DNA of 64,000 nucleotides from Bromus sterilis (GCA_950022295.1 OX465600.1:23411282-23475281), one strand, 5' to 3'; counted from the first letter of the stretch, positions 21,561 through 33,792 are shown. Program-made: numbers and translations. Notes: a model not told the origin generated them from the letters alone.

Positions 21561-23596
21561 ATGGGTTCCAATGAAAACACCAAGTTGTGTGACTTCACTA
21601 GTCACAACAACAGTGAATTTATCTGCACTCCTATTGCTACACCTACTACTTCAGCACCTTCTTATGAGATTAAACCTGCTTTGCTGAACCTTGTTATGAA
21701 AGATCAATTCTCTGGTGCTAGAGATGATGCTGCTTTGCATTTAAATAATTTTATTGAGCTTTATGATATGCAAAAGTACAAAGAAGTAGATGGTGAAATT
21801 GTTAAGCTTAAGCTTTTTCCTTTCTCTTTAAGGGATGAAGCTAAAATCTGGTTTCAATCCTTGCCTAAGAATAGCATAGATTCTTGGGATAAGTGCAAGG
21901 ATGATTTTATCGGGAAGTACTATCCCCCTGCTAAAATTATTCAATTGAGGAGTAACATTATGAATTTCAGGCAATTGGATAATGAACACGTTGCCCAAGC
22001 TTGGGAACGTATGAAGACGCTTGTCAAGAACTGCCCCACACATGGACTGACTACGTGGATGGTTATCCAGACTTTTTATGCAGGCTTGAACTTTACCTCG
22101 CGGAACCTGTTAGATTCGGCCGCGGGAGGACTTTTATGTCAACCACACTTGGTGCTGCCACAAAGCTACTTGATGAGATGATGCTGAACTACTCTCAGTG
22201 GCACACCGAAAGATCTCCGACTGGTAAGAAGGTAAATTTTGTCGAGGAGATCTCCTCTCTAAATGAAAAGGTTGACCTTATCATGTCTCTGCTTACCAAG
22301 CAAGCTTCTATTGATCCTCAGAATGTTCCTTTAAATTCTTTGGTTGCTCAAGAACAAATAGATGTGAACTTTATCTCTAGAAACAACTTCAATAACAATG
22401 CTTATAGGAGTAATTTTGGTAGCAATCCTAGACCGTTCCCCTCCAACAACTATGGGAACAACAACACTTATCCTAGCACCAAAAACTCCACCTCTGAACT
22501 AGAGAGTATGCTTAGAGACTTTATCACTCCCCAAAAAGCCTTCAACAAGAATGTGGAAGAAAAACTAGCTAAATTAGATAATCTTTGTTTGAAGGTAGAT
22601 AACTTAGCCCTTGATGTTGAGATGTTAAAAATTAGAACCTCTCCCCTTGAGGAGAGTAAGGTCACTCCTATTAATGCTATCCAGTTACAAATCAATGAAA
22701 ACATTAGGATGATGGCTAAAATTAAAGAAAGATGGGCTAGAGAAAAATAGGAAGAGGAAAGAATTAAGAGCCTTCCTACCTACCACACAATAGCCACTAT
22801 CCAAGTAGTTGAGGATGTCCAAACTGTTAGCACCCATCACACCCCTTGTCCCACTGGACCTATCAATGGTGATGCTACCACCTCAACCATAGATGAAGAA
22901 ACCTCTATGAACGTACAGGCTTTCAAACAAGTGAGCTTAAATGATATCACTACCTCCTTGATAGATAGTAGTGATCTAGACTTTGACAACTGCACTTTAC
23001 CTGAAGTTATTGGTTTCCTACACAAGATGTCTAGAGACCCCCACACTAGCACACTTAATCTTGCCTTCACAGAGCATATCACCAATGCTCTAATCAAAGT
23101 TAGGGAGGAGAATCTTAGACTAGAAGCCTCCATACCTAGGAAGCTAGAAGATGGTTGGGATCCTATGATAAAAATCAAATTAAATAACTTCTCTTGTTAT
23201 GCTCTTTGTGATGTTGGAGCAAGTACCTCTGTTATGCCCAAAAGAATGTATGATATGCTTGAATTGAAATCTTTTGATTCTTGTTCTTTTGGTGTTCGTC
23301 TTGTTGATTCTTCCGTAAAGAAACCTTTGGGGAAGATTGACGATGTTCTTATCATTGTCAATGACAATTATGTTCCCGTTGATTTTACTATTATGGACAT
23401 TGAATGTGAACCTTCTTGTCCAATTATTTTGGGACGTCCTTTTCTTCGCACAGTTGGTGTTGTTATTGATATGAAAGAGGGGAATATAAAATTCCAATTC
23501 CCTCTCAATAAAGGGATGGAACACTTCCCTAGGAAAAATATTAAGTTACATTTTGAGTCCATCACACGGGCTAGTTATTCTCTTGAAAAGACTTGA
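21561..23596 (+). pseudogene. gag-protease frame of the non-autonomous element, two lesions
   Basis: The frame starts at ATG 21561 (MGSNENTKLCD) after a PBS leader. It shows a retrotransposon gag domain (AKIWFQSLPKNSIDSWDKC, FRQLDNEHVAQAWERM) and ends with a retropepsin: Asp in CDVGASTSVMP near 23210, and CPIILGRPFLRTVGVVID downstream. Between them are an Asn-rich segment (near 22380-22480) and a heptad-like helical stretch. Two lesions break it: a one-base deletion near 22131 that shifts the frame, and an in-frame TAG at 22748-22750 in the context AAA TAG GAA. After the TAG the frame stays open to TGA 23594-23596. No zinc knuckle is seen. Gag from such elements packages RNA; the protease would mature it. 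Confidence 0.85.
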
Positions 23597-26380
23597 TCTT
23601 CTGCTTTAAGCCGATGTAATGGCTCTAAAGAAGCGCTTTCGGGAGGCAGCCCGCAACGAATTTAGGTTTTTCTTTTTGCTTTTCTTCTGTTCTTAGTGGT
23701 CTTTATGATTGCTACTATTGTAGTAACATCATTGTATCTTTACTTTTTAAGCTTTGTGCCTTTTATAGCCTCATACGACAAGGGAAGTAAAAGTTGTGAC
23801 ATGCTGTCCAGAAAACAGATTCTGTCCTTGTGACTAGAAAAATCATGGAAAAATACCAGTTCATCTTTATGAGCTGAAATTTTTACACAGCGTGCTCTAT
23901 ACAATTACGAAACTTGCGTATGTTCTGAGTTTTTTTATTTGAGTTTCAGAAGTACCCCTAAAAAATTCGTTTCTACCTGCTGTTCTGTTTTTCACAGATT
24001 CTGCCACGTTTTGTCTCTCTTCACTTTTGCAAACCTTAAGCTTGTTTTTTCTTTGCAAAAACTTTTTGGAAATCTTAGGAAACAGTAGCTCTTCAAGATT
24101 ATCTTTATTTCTAGTGGAGAAAAAATTATTTTAATAGGGTACTAACCTCTCTAATCAGTCTACAATGAGTTATGTATGAAGGGAGTTTTCAAGTGTGCGA
24201 TGGAAGATGATGAAAAAAGATCTTGGAGTGTCAAACGCTCAAGCTTGGGGATGCCCATGGGCACCCCCAATAAATATTCAAGGAGACTCAAGCGTCTAAG
24301 CTTGGGGATGCCCCCGTGCATCCCCTTCTTCATCAACAATTATCAGTTCGTCTCTCGTTGCACTATATTTTTATCACTTCATGCGTTATGTGCTATTATT
24401 GGAGCGTCTCGCTCTTAGGTTTTGTTTTTAGTTTTATTTTGCTTTGTTTGCTGTAGTAACAAGTTAGATCCCAGCTTACTTTATTTTGTGTGGGAGAGTT
24501 ACACGCTCCGCTTGAATTAGAAATCCTCATAGGATTTGCTTGCTTATTCTTTTAGCTGTGAGTTGTTCTTTTTCTTTTCTTAGCTGCTGCTCTGTTTAGT
24601 TGTAGTGCTTTAGTTTTTCTAGAGCTTTTCTTTTGTTTTAGGTTGAACTTTCTATAGGTTGCATGTTTTATCTTGTTAGAGAGTTTGCCTGTTGCACTGA
24701 GTTTTGTGTCTTGACTAGAAGTAGGTAGTTGAAGTTGCTTTTCTCTTTGCAGTAGTAACTTGCAATAGTTTTGAGGTATTGACTAGAGTAATGTTTGAAC
24801 TTTTGGTGTCAAGAGCTCTGGCCTATTAGTGATAGATGTCATATTTTGGGCAATCCATGTGTTTTTCGAAAACCAAAAACCCCTGTTGAGAACTCTAGCT
24901 ACTAGATGGATCACTAACCTCTGGAGGGTTCGAATATTAGAGTACACTCACGTACCATGAGTCGAGGATGCGCAAGGATAACCAAACCCCCATACACTCC
25001 TCCTCGGGGTACTTGTCTCTTTGTGAACCTCCTGATTAGATTGAGAGTTACCGATAATAAGTGCATGAGTTCTTCGGACTAATGTGAGTATTCGAAAGTT
25101 GACACTTCCACCCACCTATACTTTTTCTAGCGTCTTCGGTACCGTGCATTGCCCTTTCTCACCTCCAGAGTTGGCGCATACTTCGCTGGTGCATCCAAAC
25201 CCTTGGCACGATACGCTTTGTCATCATAAGCCTCCTTATATCTTTCCTCAAAACAGCCACCATACCTACCTACAAGGCATTCCCGTAGCCTTTCCGAGAT
25301 ACATTGTCATGCAACGTCCACCTTCTCATGACTTGATCCTCATGTCATACCTTTGCATCATGATAGTTATATCTTATTTACGTGAGTACTTTTGTAAAGT
25401 GTGAAAAATCTCCTATATTCTTGTAAAATATAGAGTGTTGCCCCTAAAGTGAGGAAAAGATCCCAAAGAGGACAAAATCAAAAGATCCCAAAGAGGACAA
25501 ATGAGAGTTAAATAGAAAGAGCCATTGAGGCCAACAAAAAAATAAAACAAAAAGAAAAAAGAGAAAAAGAAAAATAAAAAGAGAGAAGGGGGCACACTAC
25601 TATTCCTTTTGAGAGATCCACACTAGTACTTCATCCTTTATCCCTTGTACTCCCTAGAGATCATCATGCATATAGCTATGTGGGGACCTTCACACTATAG
25701 AACTTGGCTTGTATATTCCAATTATGAGCATCCTCAAACGAGCTCTAGGTCTTCTTGAGCAAGCAAGTTAGATCCACCCCCACTAGTTCCGTTGGAGAGC
25801 TTTTAGCTCACATGTGCATCCGTTGCATGGCAATCCCTACTCCTCACATCATATCTATCATATGGCCTTCTCTCGCCTATGATTGTCCTCATTGATGTGA
25901 GCCTTTCACACCTTTTTGTCTTCCTCCTCCACCTTCTTTCTATTTCTCCTTTTAGGTGTCAACTTTCTTGCTCACGCTCATCCATTGCATGAGTGCTCAA
26001 AATATCGAAAGGGAGTGGATCAGTTTGACTTGTACCTGACTAGTGGTCTGGGGACGAGTCAAGATAAGAATCCAAAGGAGCCTAAGTGTGAAACTTTAGT
26101 AGATAGTTGTTCTCAACAACCTTTTTTCTCTCTTTTTCCTAGTCCCCTGCTTGCACGCAAACACCATCTGGAGACATTCGAGTCACGGACAGCGAGAGCT
26201 CTTGCACCTTTTGTTCTTTTGTTGCTTGTGTCAATGCTAATATAGACTCTTGCTTGTTAAGACTTGAATTGAATTGCATGCTTTGGTTGCTTTACTTAAA
26301 AGTCCTTATATGGTTGTGTGGCATGTCACCACAGAAATTATGATTGTTATCATTTACCTACTCGAGGACGAGAAGGAATT
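23597..26380 (+). other. Non-coding spacer of gag-protease element
   Basis: About 2.8 kb without domains. It contains two copies of a PPT-like word followed by 'atgccc' (caagcttggggatgccc at 24240 and taagcttggggatgccc at 24298), each next to self-complementary gggcaccc/ggatgccc words, and an A-rich purine stretch at 25535-25590. This region occupies the place where pol would be in an autonomous element. Confidence 0.6.
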
Positions 26381-26394
26381 AAGCTTGGGGACGT
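26381..26394 (+). other. Polypurine tract of gag-protease element
   Basis: AAGCTTGGGGACGT abuts the 3' LTR start (TGATACG at 26395) and matches the PPT of the intact Athila-like element in 12 of 14 positions. Confidence 0.75.
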
Positions 26395-28033
26395 TGATAC
26401 GTCCCAAAAGTATCTATAATTTCTGCTTGCTCCATGCATGTTTTGTGTGACTTTGGCATGTTTTGCTTGAACTTTCATACACTTTTGAGCATATTTGGAC
26501 TAATCTATTAACCCAGTACACCCAGCTGCCAGTTGTTGTTTTCTGCTGTTTTTGTATTTCAGGTTTTTCGGCCATTAAAAGTGCTCCAAAAAATCCGGAA
26601 AATCAGATAAAAAATCAACGACCCGGAAGCTTCTGGAATAACCAAGGTAGCGGAGGGGGGCCACCACCAGGAGACGAGGAGGGTCCCTGGTGCGGCCGCA
26701 CCCTAGGCCGCGCCAGGAGGCCTCCTGGCTGCCTGGTGGGTCCCCTCGACACCCCCCTCCGCCTATATTTAGCCCTCGGGGTGGAAAACCCTAATATCGA
26801 ACTCTTTTTCGCGATCTCGCCTCTGTACCGCCGCCACCGCCGCTTCAAGATCGGGGCTGCCTGGAGAAGCTGCTCCGGCACCCTGTCGGGAGAAGTTACC
26901 CCCTCCGGGAGACCATCCATAGCCATGGACACCTCCCGTATGTACCGTGAGTAGTTTCCCTTGGACCATGGGTCCGTGACCAGTAGCTATGTGATCTATC
27001 TCTCCCCTCTTTGTGCCTCCACTTTCGAGACCTCGTGAGCTACCTCACATGATCGAGGCACCTTTGTAATTTTCTGCCGTTGCTATGCTGAGTTTGTTGG
27101 GATCTGATGGATTATGAGACTATGTTCAGATTGTGATGAGTAATATATTTGGTTCTTCTCTTTTATATTTTGTTCTTGAGTAAATTCTTGCATGTTCTCC
27201 GTTGCCGTATTTTACTTTGGCCATGTGATTTGTTGCAACTCCAAGAGGGAGCGTTATGCTTGATTGTGGGTTTAGCCCCTTGATGTCTAGCTTGAGTGAC
27301 AGAAACATGAGACTAGGGGATGTGCTATTGCCACCAGGGATAAAACAACGGTGCTTGTATCCGTGGATGCAAGGATTGATTACTTTACGCAAAGTTCTTT
27401 TAATGCAGTTGTCTATTGCTTTGGATTTACACTTTGGGTGGGATTCGCAACTTAATACCAGCGAGATGTTCTGGATAGATATCTCAAGGTGGATGATTCG
27501 TAGTAGATGCAGATGGATTTCGGTCTACTTACCTTGGCGTACTTCCCATTGCTTTTGAGCCCTTCCTTTCTTTGCAGCATAGTTAGCATTGCGATTCCTT
27601 CATAATCCTGTCAATTTTCCAACTGTGATTTGTTTACCTCGCTAGCGCTTTTATCGTCTTTTGTGAGAGAGACATCACTAGTGAAAATCACGGGACCCCG
27701 GTCCATCTTCATATCACTGTTTACATCCTTAGTTTACTTTTCAGTTGCTATCACTATCATTATCTTTTGCGTTAATCCTTTGTAAACAGCAAGGCCGGAG
27801 GAATTGACAACTCGTCTGTACTCGTTGGGAGAAAAGTTATTTGTATCTGTGTGCATGTCCAGGTGAAGTTAGCAACCTTGGCGTCGTTGTTCACTTTACC
27901 ACCTTGTTGTATCTCTTGGAGTCCTACTGGTTCGATAACCTTGGTATCTTCACCGAGGGAAATTTGCTGCTATGCTACATCTCACCTTCCACTTGGGGTA
28001 ACCAACGAGGAGTGAGAGATCCTCACCGTATCA
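26395..28033 (+). repeat. 3' LTR of gag-protease element
   Basis: It has the same length (1639 bp) and ends as the 5' LTR and is followed by TSD atagc. Substitutions are spread along its whole length. Confidence 0.95.
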
Positions 28034-28228
28034 ATAGCTAGCTCCAAATTTAAGAAACTATTTTTTAATTTATGATCACTTTGTGTATGCATGGATTTAA
28101 TCTTCACTTTGTAATTGATGATCACATTCTTATGTTTCCAAATGCCGCTACACCGTGCGTTGTGGAGCTTGGTTTGAGAAAGGTTCCACCTCCACCAATA
28201 CATTGACATCCCAGCATGGCAAGGCGAC

Positions 28229-28345
28229 GACACGGCTAAGGCATGGTGGATCGATAGGATGGTTAACACACCGATGGGAGGGAAGGCCATGGCCTCACTA
28301 ACCATGTTAGTATCTTGGACCATTTGGAACAAGAGAAATAATTGA
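28229..28345 (+). pseudogene. LINE-type remnant, end of ORF2
   Basis: A 38-codon frame (DTAKAWWIDRMV ... LVSWTIWNKRNN) ending in TGA resembles the C-terminal end of plant LINE ORF2 proteins, where a zinc-binding domain is followed by 'W..W.IW..RN'. Sequence upstream to about 28140 continues the similarity weakly in another frame (LHRALWSLV). No RT core or poly(A) tail is visible, so it is a fragment. It might instead be a LINE-derived host fragment. Confidence 0.5.
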
Positions 28346-28421
28346 CGGGATAGATAGACATTTAGTGTAGCACGATAGCTAGGCCAATTAATTCAACAAA
28401 AAAATAAAAAATTCTTAGGGT

Positions 28422-28533
28422 TGGCGCATTCTGTATAAATGCGCCACTAAGTGCGCTTAGGGGTGGCGCATTTTGCCGAAATGCGCCACCAAGAGGTTCC
28501 TTATGCGTGGCGCATTCTGGCAAAATGTGCCAC
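28422..28533. repeat. Three short hairpins of the 'ggcgcat/atgcgcc' type (CACTA subterminal repeats)
   Basis: Three inverted pairs follow each other: tggcgcat/atgcgcca (28422-28446), ggtggcgcat/atgcgccacc (about 28462-28490) and gtggcgcatt/aatgtgccac (about 28507-28533). Repeats with this wording and layout are typical of CACTA ends, where they bind the transposase. The matching unit at the right side is 49449-49466 (ctgaaatgcgccacgcc). Confidence 0.65.
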
Positions 28534-28549
28534 CCCTAAGCCTTAACCT

Positions 28550-28880
28550 CCATCGGGCCCCTCCCCTTGCTCGTGCCCATTCCCCATTCGCTCGAGCCCT
28601 TCACCATTCGAGCCCATCTCCGCACCGGATCCCTAGCGTCGCCGCACCGAAGCCCCTCGCCGCACCGGAGCCCAAGCCGCCACACCGGAGCCGCCCCGCG
28701 CCACCGCCGCCACCGTTCGAGCCATCGCCGCCGTCCAGGAAGTTAATCCCCCCTCCCCTGCTCCCCCCCCTCCGCTGCTCCCTCAACCGGAGAAGCTAGC
28801 CATCGGCCAAGATCCCATCACTCAGGTCACCCGCAGCACTCAGTTCATCCCCCTCCCCTGTTCTACATTGATCCCTGCAA
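28550..28880 (+). other. GC-rich block, possible captured gene fragment
   Basis: The block is much richer in G and C than its surroundings and gives a Pro- and Arg-rich frame from 28473 to 28799 (SPSPHRIPSVAAPKPL). It resembles the 5' end of a grass gene, and CACTA elements often carry such pieces, but I recognise no domain. A low-complexity non-coding stretch is equally possible. Confidence 0.3.
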
Positions 28881-29890
28881 ACCCTAGAGAACTGAGTGGA
28901 ATTTGTAGTACTAGCTAGAGTAGTAGGCATACAATGTTTGCTAGGAATTTTTGTTTGTGTTTTGTCTCCACTCTGTTTCCATGTGGCTGCAAGCTTTAAA
29001 TCAATGTCACTAGGAATTCTTGGTTATGGTATTATGAAGTTTGAACATGCAAATGTTGTGCTTTGTTCTGTTAACTGACCATTGATCAACAGATAAAAGC
29101 TATCCATTTGAACAGAACCTAGCTTCAGCAGAGAAGTAGAAGAAGAGTTGTGGTAGCCTAGTCTAGTAGACTGTTCTTGTAGTCCCAGTTTCAGACTTTC
29201 AGTTCTGCAAAGTCATTTTAAACTAACTAGTAAAGCAATTTGATATGAAAAAAAAATTAAACTGATGAAGAGAGGTTACTCTAAAAATAATAGCACATAA
29301 ATATATTGATATGTGTAGTTACTCTCCTTTTTCTTTTCATGACGGAAAAAATGCTAGGATTATTGCTTATTGCTAGGATTATTTCTTAGTGCACAAAATT
29401 GCTAAATGCAGAACACACATGCACCACTTATATATGGATAATTTCATGCATATATATACCAGTATAGCACAACACCTCTACATAATTACTAGCAGATAGG
29501 ATTCTTAAGTGCAGAAGTACAAACTAAACCATTAATACTATATCTAATCAAAACTAAGCAGAAACATGAATAGTTATATAGAAGTCTTGCACCATTCATG
29601 ATATATGTGTAAAGATAGTAATTAATAACCATATAAAAATAGTAGCACTATTCATAGTAGAGATGTTACTCCATCCCTTTTGAAATATATGTGTTGGTTA
29701 TGCCATGGTGCTCTCCAAAACAGAGAGATAGTTAGATGGTGCTCTATTTTTTGAAGTGAAATTGGTCATGCCTTTGGGGAATTTGAAAATCACAGTAGCT
29801 TGTTTCTTGAGTTGCATGCTGCACTTGCTAGCACAGTATCGGCTTCCTTCTGGTCATCTTTCCTGGTGGTAGCAATGTAGGATATGTTCC

Positions 29891-29918
29891 TGTGTGTGTG
29901 TGTGTGCGCGCGCGCGCT
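29891..29918. repeat. Alternating (TG)8 (CG)n microsatellite
   Basis: Sixteen bases of TG repeats run directly into about eleven bases of alternating CG. An uninterrupted purine-pyrimidine alternation of this kind is prone to form left-handed Z-DNA. Confidence 0.85.
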
Positions 29919-29962
29919 ACTGACCATGACCATGTGAAGTTCATGATTATTAAACATTTTTG

Positions 29963-30156
29963 TTGCTTGCTGCCATTGCTTAGCAAGTTCATTGCTTAAC
30001 TTGCTAGTTTCTTGTTGCCATTAATGCTTATAAAGTTAATTTCTTAATTATCAAGTGCATTGCTTGCTGCCATTGCTTATGAAGTTCATTGCTTGCTAGT
30101 TGTGCCTACATACTAGGCATTTTTTGTGCAGGTACAAATCATTATCCCTTTTCTCT
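29963..30156. repeat. 97-bp tandem duplication ('ttgcttgctgccattgctta')
   Basis: The word ttgcttgctgccattgctta starts at 29963 and again at 30060. The following bases (aagttcattgctt) also recur, as does 'ttgctagtt' further on. The copies are diverged in the middle. Confidence 0.6.
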
Positions 30157-30197
30157 CGAAATGTTGATTAACTTCCGTTTCGATTGAGGATGGGGCA

Positions 30198-30286
30198 CTC
30201 TCATGTTAAGAAAATAGCAAAGGTCATGCCGAATTTTTCCTGAATTCATGCATGACGTACCTTTGCTATTTTTCTTAACATGAGAG
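30198..30286. repeat. Near-perfect 27-bp inverted repeat upstream of CACTA ORF2
   Basis: The arm 30198-30224 (ctctcatgttaag...) is the reverse complement of 30259-30286 except for one extra T in the right arm. The 34-base loop contains the ggtcatgccgaatttttcc-type sequence that also occurs upstream of the TNP2 gene at 4392. The hairpin ends 69 bases before the ORF2 start codon. Confidence 0.85.
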
Positions 30287-32782
30287 TAGTTGCATTTATT
30301 TATTGTGCTAATTAAGTAAGTAGTTTCATTTCTTAATATTGTACTAGTGCAAACATGTCGACCAGAGCCGACGCCGGTCCTTCTTCTCAGCCGGAAAAAA
30401 AGAAGCAATTTTGGGAATACTCCCAGGAGGAGGTCGAGGAGCACAGAGAAGAGGAAGTACCTCCGGGCGAGGAGGAGTATGAGGAGGAGATAGAGTCGGA
30501 GTCCGACTCATCGGATGATGACATGGAGGAGGCCGATACAGACGGTGAGAGGAACACCGGCGAGAATCATACGACCGGTGGCTCCAACAAAGATGGTAGC
30601 CAGTCGAAGAAGCGGAATCGGAAACCGACCAAGGTCGACACCATCAGGCAAGAATTTACTGCCGTGACCGCCGTTGGGGTTCCTACACAACCAAACGTTT
30701 TTCGTAAGGGTACTGTCGCCAAGTTGCGGCGATCCTCCGCAACACCGTGCCGATCACCACGATTAACCTCAGGAGTCGTGACAATAGTCATTATTGTCAT
30801 CTCCTTATCAACAAGCTGCACGGAAAATACAAGTTCCCGGAGCCGTACAATAACACCAAACTCAAAGGGAACAAAGTAAACAGATGGGCCCTCCGGAAGA
30901 TGAGCAAGGCCTTGTCCAGTTGGAAAACCCGGGCGAAGGAGGCAATTATTGAAAAGAACAAAACCTGGGAGGAGCTCAAGGAGAAAGATTCGTTGATCGA
31001 CGAAGCTAACTACAACCTTTTCAAGGCTAGGTGTGAGTCTGACGAAGCCAAGGTCGCGAGTGCAAAGGGCAAGGCGATGCGGTCGCAGGTCATAGGTAAC
31101 CACCGTCTCGGAGCCGGTGGTTACATAAGTTCCAAGACTAAATGGGACAATGAGGATGCCAAGTACGCCGTTGCGGGTATACCTAACCCCTTCGAGCAAT
31201 ACAAAAGTGATCCGCGAACCGAATTCTTTGTGAGGGCCCGAAGCTATAAGGACAAAGCAACCTCGAAAATAGTTGTCGATCCTAAGGTTCAGGAGTTTAC
31301 GACTGCCGTGGTAAGTAGTTTACCATGCATCCTTATCGATTGAATTCTGTAGTGAAGTTCACAATTTCTTAATGTTTCACATTCTTTCTGCAGCAAGCGG
31401 AAATGAAAATTGCCTCATCGCAGGAGTCGTCGGTTAAGCCGGCCGGCCCGTGGGACACCGCCTTTAACAGGGCGTTGAACACACTCAAGAATGTTGACAA
31501 CATGGCGGCGAAGCCATCGTCAGCCGGCCGTGTGGTCGGCTTTGGTGCGGACCTAAATTGGTTCGAATATTATGGGAAACCGGCGGAGCAGTCGGGTTCG
31601 AGGGGGCGCAAGGCGAGAAGTACCAAAGAAGACGCCGCTTATGTTCGTGGACTGGAGGAGAAAGTGAACATGCTTCCGCAGCTTGTCCAGGACGAAGTGG
31701 CGAAGACGATGAACGCCCTCCTTCCAGATATGTTGCAGTCACTCGCGAATTGGCAATCCCGTGGTGGACAAGGGCCCATATCAGTCCCCAGCATGGTCGG
31801 CAGCAACTTGGGCACCGCGGCACCTGTAGTCCCGACTCCCGCCGTATTGGTGGCTCCAGCACCGAGTACTGGCTTATTGGTGACTTCGGCCGCCAACACC
31901 GCGGCGGCAGCGCCGGACGTGATGGTAACTCCTCCAGCCACGATCGAGCAATCGGGGCATAACAATAATGCACACGCCGGTATCGAAAATAGGGCGGCCG
32001 ACGCCACGGGAGGCAATGCACCCTCCGTCTCTTGCATGCCCTCCGTCGTCGGCCGGGTCTCTTCATTGGCCGACCTCGACGCCCTCAAGGTGACTATAAG
32101 CATCTGCAACTCAAACGAGGACTTCATCTCCTTGCCTTTTTTACTGGAATCTCTCTGATGCCCTACATGCATATATCTCTTTCGCAGGAGGACACTCCAT
32201 GCATTCTATTACAAGTCGTGGACGACGAGTTGAAGGATGTTGCCAAAGGTAAAATCCTTCAACCACAAAATCGAATCATGCACAATATGCCGATGGTACC
32301 GGAGATGCATAGGGTTCAAATCACTCTCGTGATTTCGGGCTACGAGAGAGTTGAACCTCCCATTCAACCCCCCGGATACGATGAGGACGAGCCGGCAGTC
32401 CTCAGTGATTGTTTCGGCCAATATGCCTATGACCTAAGACCCAAATGCGTTTAATGATGGGGGAAGGGGGCAACACACCTAGGACAACACCGGTAGTCGT
32501 CGTGCCAGCACCACATGATCCCATCGGCGCACAACAAGAAGATGATGATATCAACGCCGACGGGTTCATCAACACTTTTTTTTATGAAGGTGATGACTTA
32601 TTCATGCCTCCTGTTGAAGGATCCTACCAGCATGACGAGGAAGCTCGCGGTCTAGCTGATCCTGCGGCGAAACCTGCTTGCTCCACGCGTCTCTTCGCTG
32701 CTTCTCAGGAGATGTCTCCAGCAGCTTGCGCCTTCACCGAGCCTCAAGCAGATGCCACAAGGAGATCTATTCTCAGCCCGTC

Positions 32783-33790
32783 TGTCGGGGGATTGGTACC
32801 CGGGTAGGCTAACCCAAGCGGAAGCAACCTTTCAAGACAAGGATGGACCGATTAGGGCTGCAGCTGGGCCGAGCTGGGCGGACGTACGGCCGATTGCTCC
32901 AAGGCAATCAGCCGTACCGAATGCCAGCAGTCGGCCCAGGCGCAATCGGTCCACCCTTCCTTCACCAAGATAATCATCCGGTTGGTCCGCAGCTGGGCCG
33001 AGACAGGCACTTGGAAGGCCGATTGCCCAGAGCAATCAACCTTACCAAGAACTAACAGTCGGCCCAGGCGCAATCGGAACAACCTATTGCCCTTGGAGGA
33101 AGTTGACCCCGACACCAGTCGGGGGTATGATTACGAGGTCATAAATGCCATATCCCGAGATATCTGGGTGGCAGGAAGGCCAAGTCATGTCGCGGATCTG
33201 GTGGAGATACGGTGTCGACCTCTCCGCCGATTCCGCGGACAGGGCGACAAGACCTCACCTCCTAGCTCCACTGTTCATCCCTAGGCTCTATGGGTCTACA
33301 GCATGGTCCGCCGCTCGTAGGATCCGGGTCACCCGGAGAGGAGCAGTCGGTGGGCCCAGGCCGATTAGAGGATGACATCTGGGCCCATTCGGCAATGAAG
33401 TTACCGAAGTACCCTGGGCTCACACTATAAGAGCCAAGGTACCCCTCCTGCGTGAGGGACGACTCATCCTAGACCACCATTATTCCCCTCAGTTCGTTCA
33501 CTGCTTGTAGTTACTCCTCAGGGCCGCAGGAGAGAGCCTTGCCCACGGCGGCAGCACTCACCCTCCCCTGAGAAGATAGAGAAGCAGTTATTGTAGCCAG
33601 AGCATTGATATATAAGAGACAAGAAGGAGTAGGGGTGTTATCTCTCCGGAGAGCCCCGAACCTGGGTACATCGTGGTGTCCTCCACCGTGTTTGTGCCCA
33701 ACCCGATTCCTACACCATCGACATTCTCTCCCTCGCGTCTTCCCCTCACTTTAGCCATCCCATGGCATCTGACGTTACATATCGACGACA
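32783..33790 (+). repeat. 5' LTR of TAT element
   Basis: The LTR starts TGTCGGGGGATTGGTACCCG and ends ATATCGACGACA. It is rich in 'caatcgg' and 'cagtcgg' words, which recur through the whole element. A TATAA at 33426-33430 (cacactataagagcc) is the likely promoter core. Confidence 0.95.
33426..33430 (+). promoter_or_regulatory. TATA box in TAT LTR
   Basis: TATAA in the context cacactataagagccaagg is present in both LTR copies (3' copy near 47186). The position, about 645 bases into the LTR, fits a U3/R border. Confidence 0.5.
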
Positions 33791-33792
33791 GT

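Larger units (their letters stand above)
19768..28033 (+). mobile_element. Non-autonomous Athila-like element, gag-protease only (8.3 kb), TSD atagc
   Basis: Two LTRs of 1639 bp each bracket a tRNA-Asp-type PBS, a gag-protease frame and a long non-coding spacer. The TSD is atagc at 19763-19767 and 28034-28038. No reverse transcriptase, RNase H or integrase motif is visible in any frame, so it must rely on enzymes from a partner. The PBS is identical to that of the intact Athila-like element and the PPT is nearly so, but the LTR sequences differ. By-eye LTR divergence is about 4 percent (some 70 differences), so it is older than the 7344-19143 element. It landed 9 bases after the transposase stop codon. 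Confidence 0.92.
4254..28137 (+). mobile_element. CACTA (En/Spm) transposon segment A, decayed and interrupted
   Basis: The segment is recognised by its TNP2-type transposase pseudogene. Its left terminal inverted repeat is not in the window: the Copia LTR ends at 4253 and CACTA non-coding leader starts at once, with a 14-bp direct repeat (gatgtatatgtga, at 4254 and 4282). Two LTR retrotransposons with perfect 5-bp TSDs interrupt it at 7344 and 19768. After the second one (28034 onward) about 100 bases of AT-rich 3' sequence remain before a LINE remnant. Whether the ORF2-bearing segment from 28380 belongs to the same element is unresolved: gene order would fit, but terminal-type repeats at 28422-28533 suggest a separate element. 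Confidence 0.75.
28881..30197 (+). other. AT-rich non-coding part of CACTA segment B
   Basis: No reading frame with domain content. It contains a TG/CG microsatellite and a 97-bp tandem duplication, listed separately. It is probably the leader and intron-like region upstream of ORF2. Confidence 0.5.

Noticed and set aside
31485..32172. Long minus-strand and alternative plus-strand frames over CACTA ORF2 exon 2
   Set aside because: They are shadows of the exon in a GC-rich Ala/Pro-coding stretch. They have no supporting splice sites or domains.
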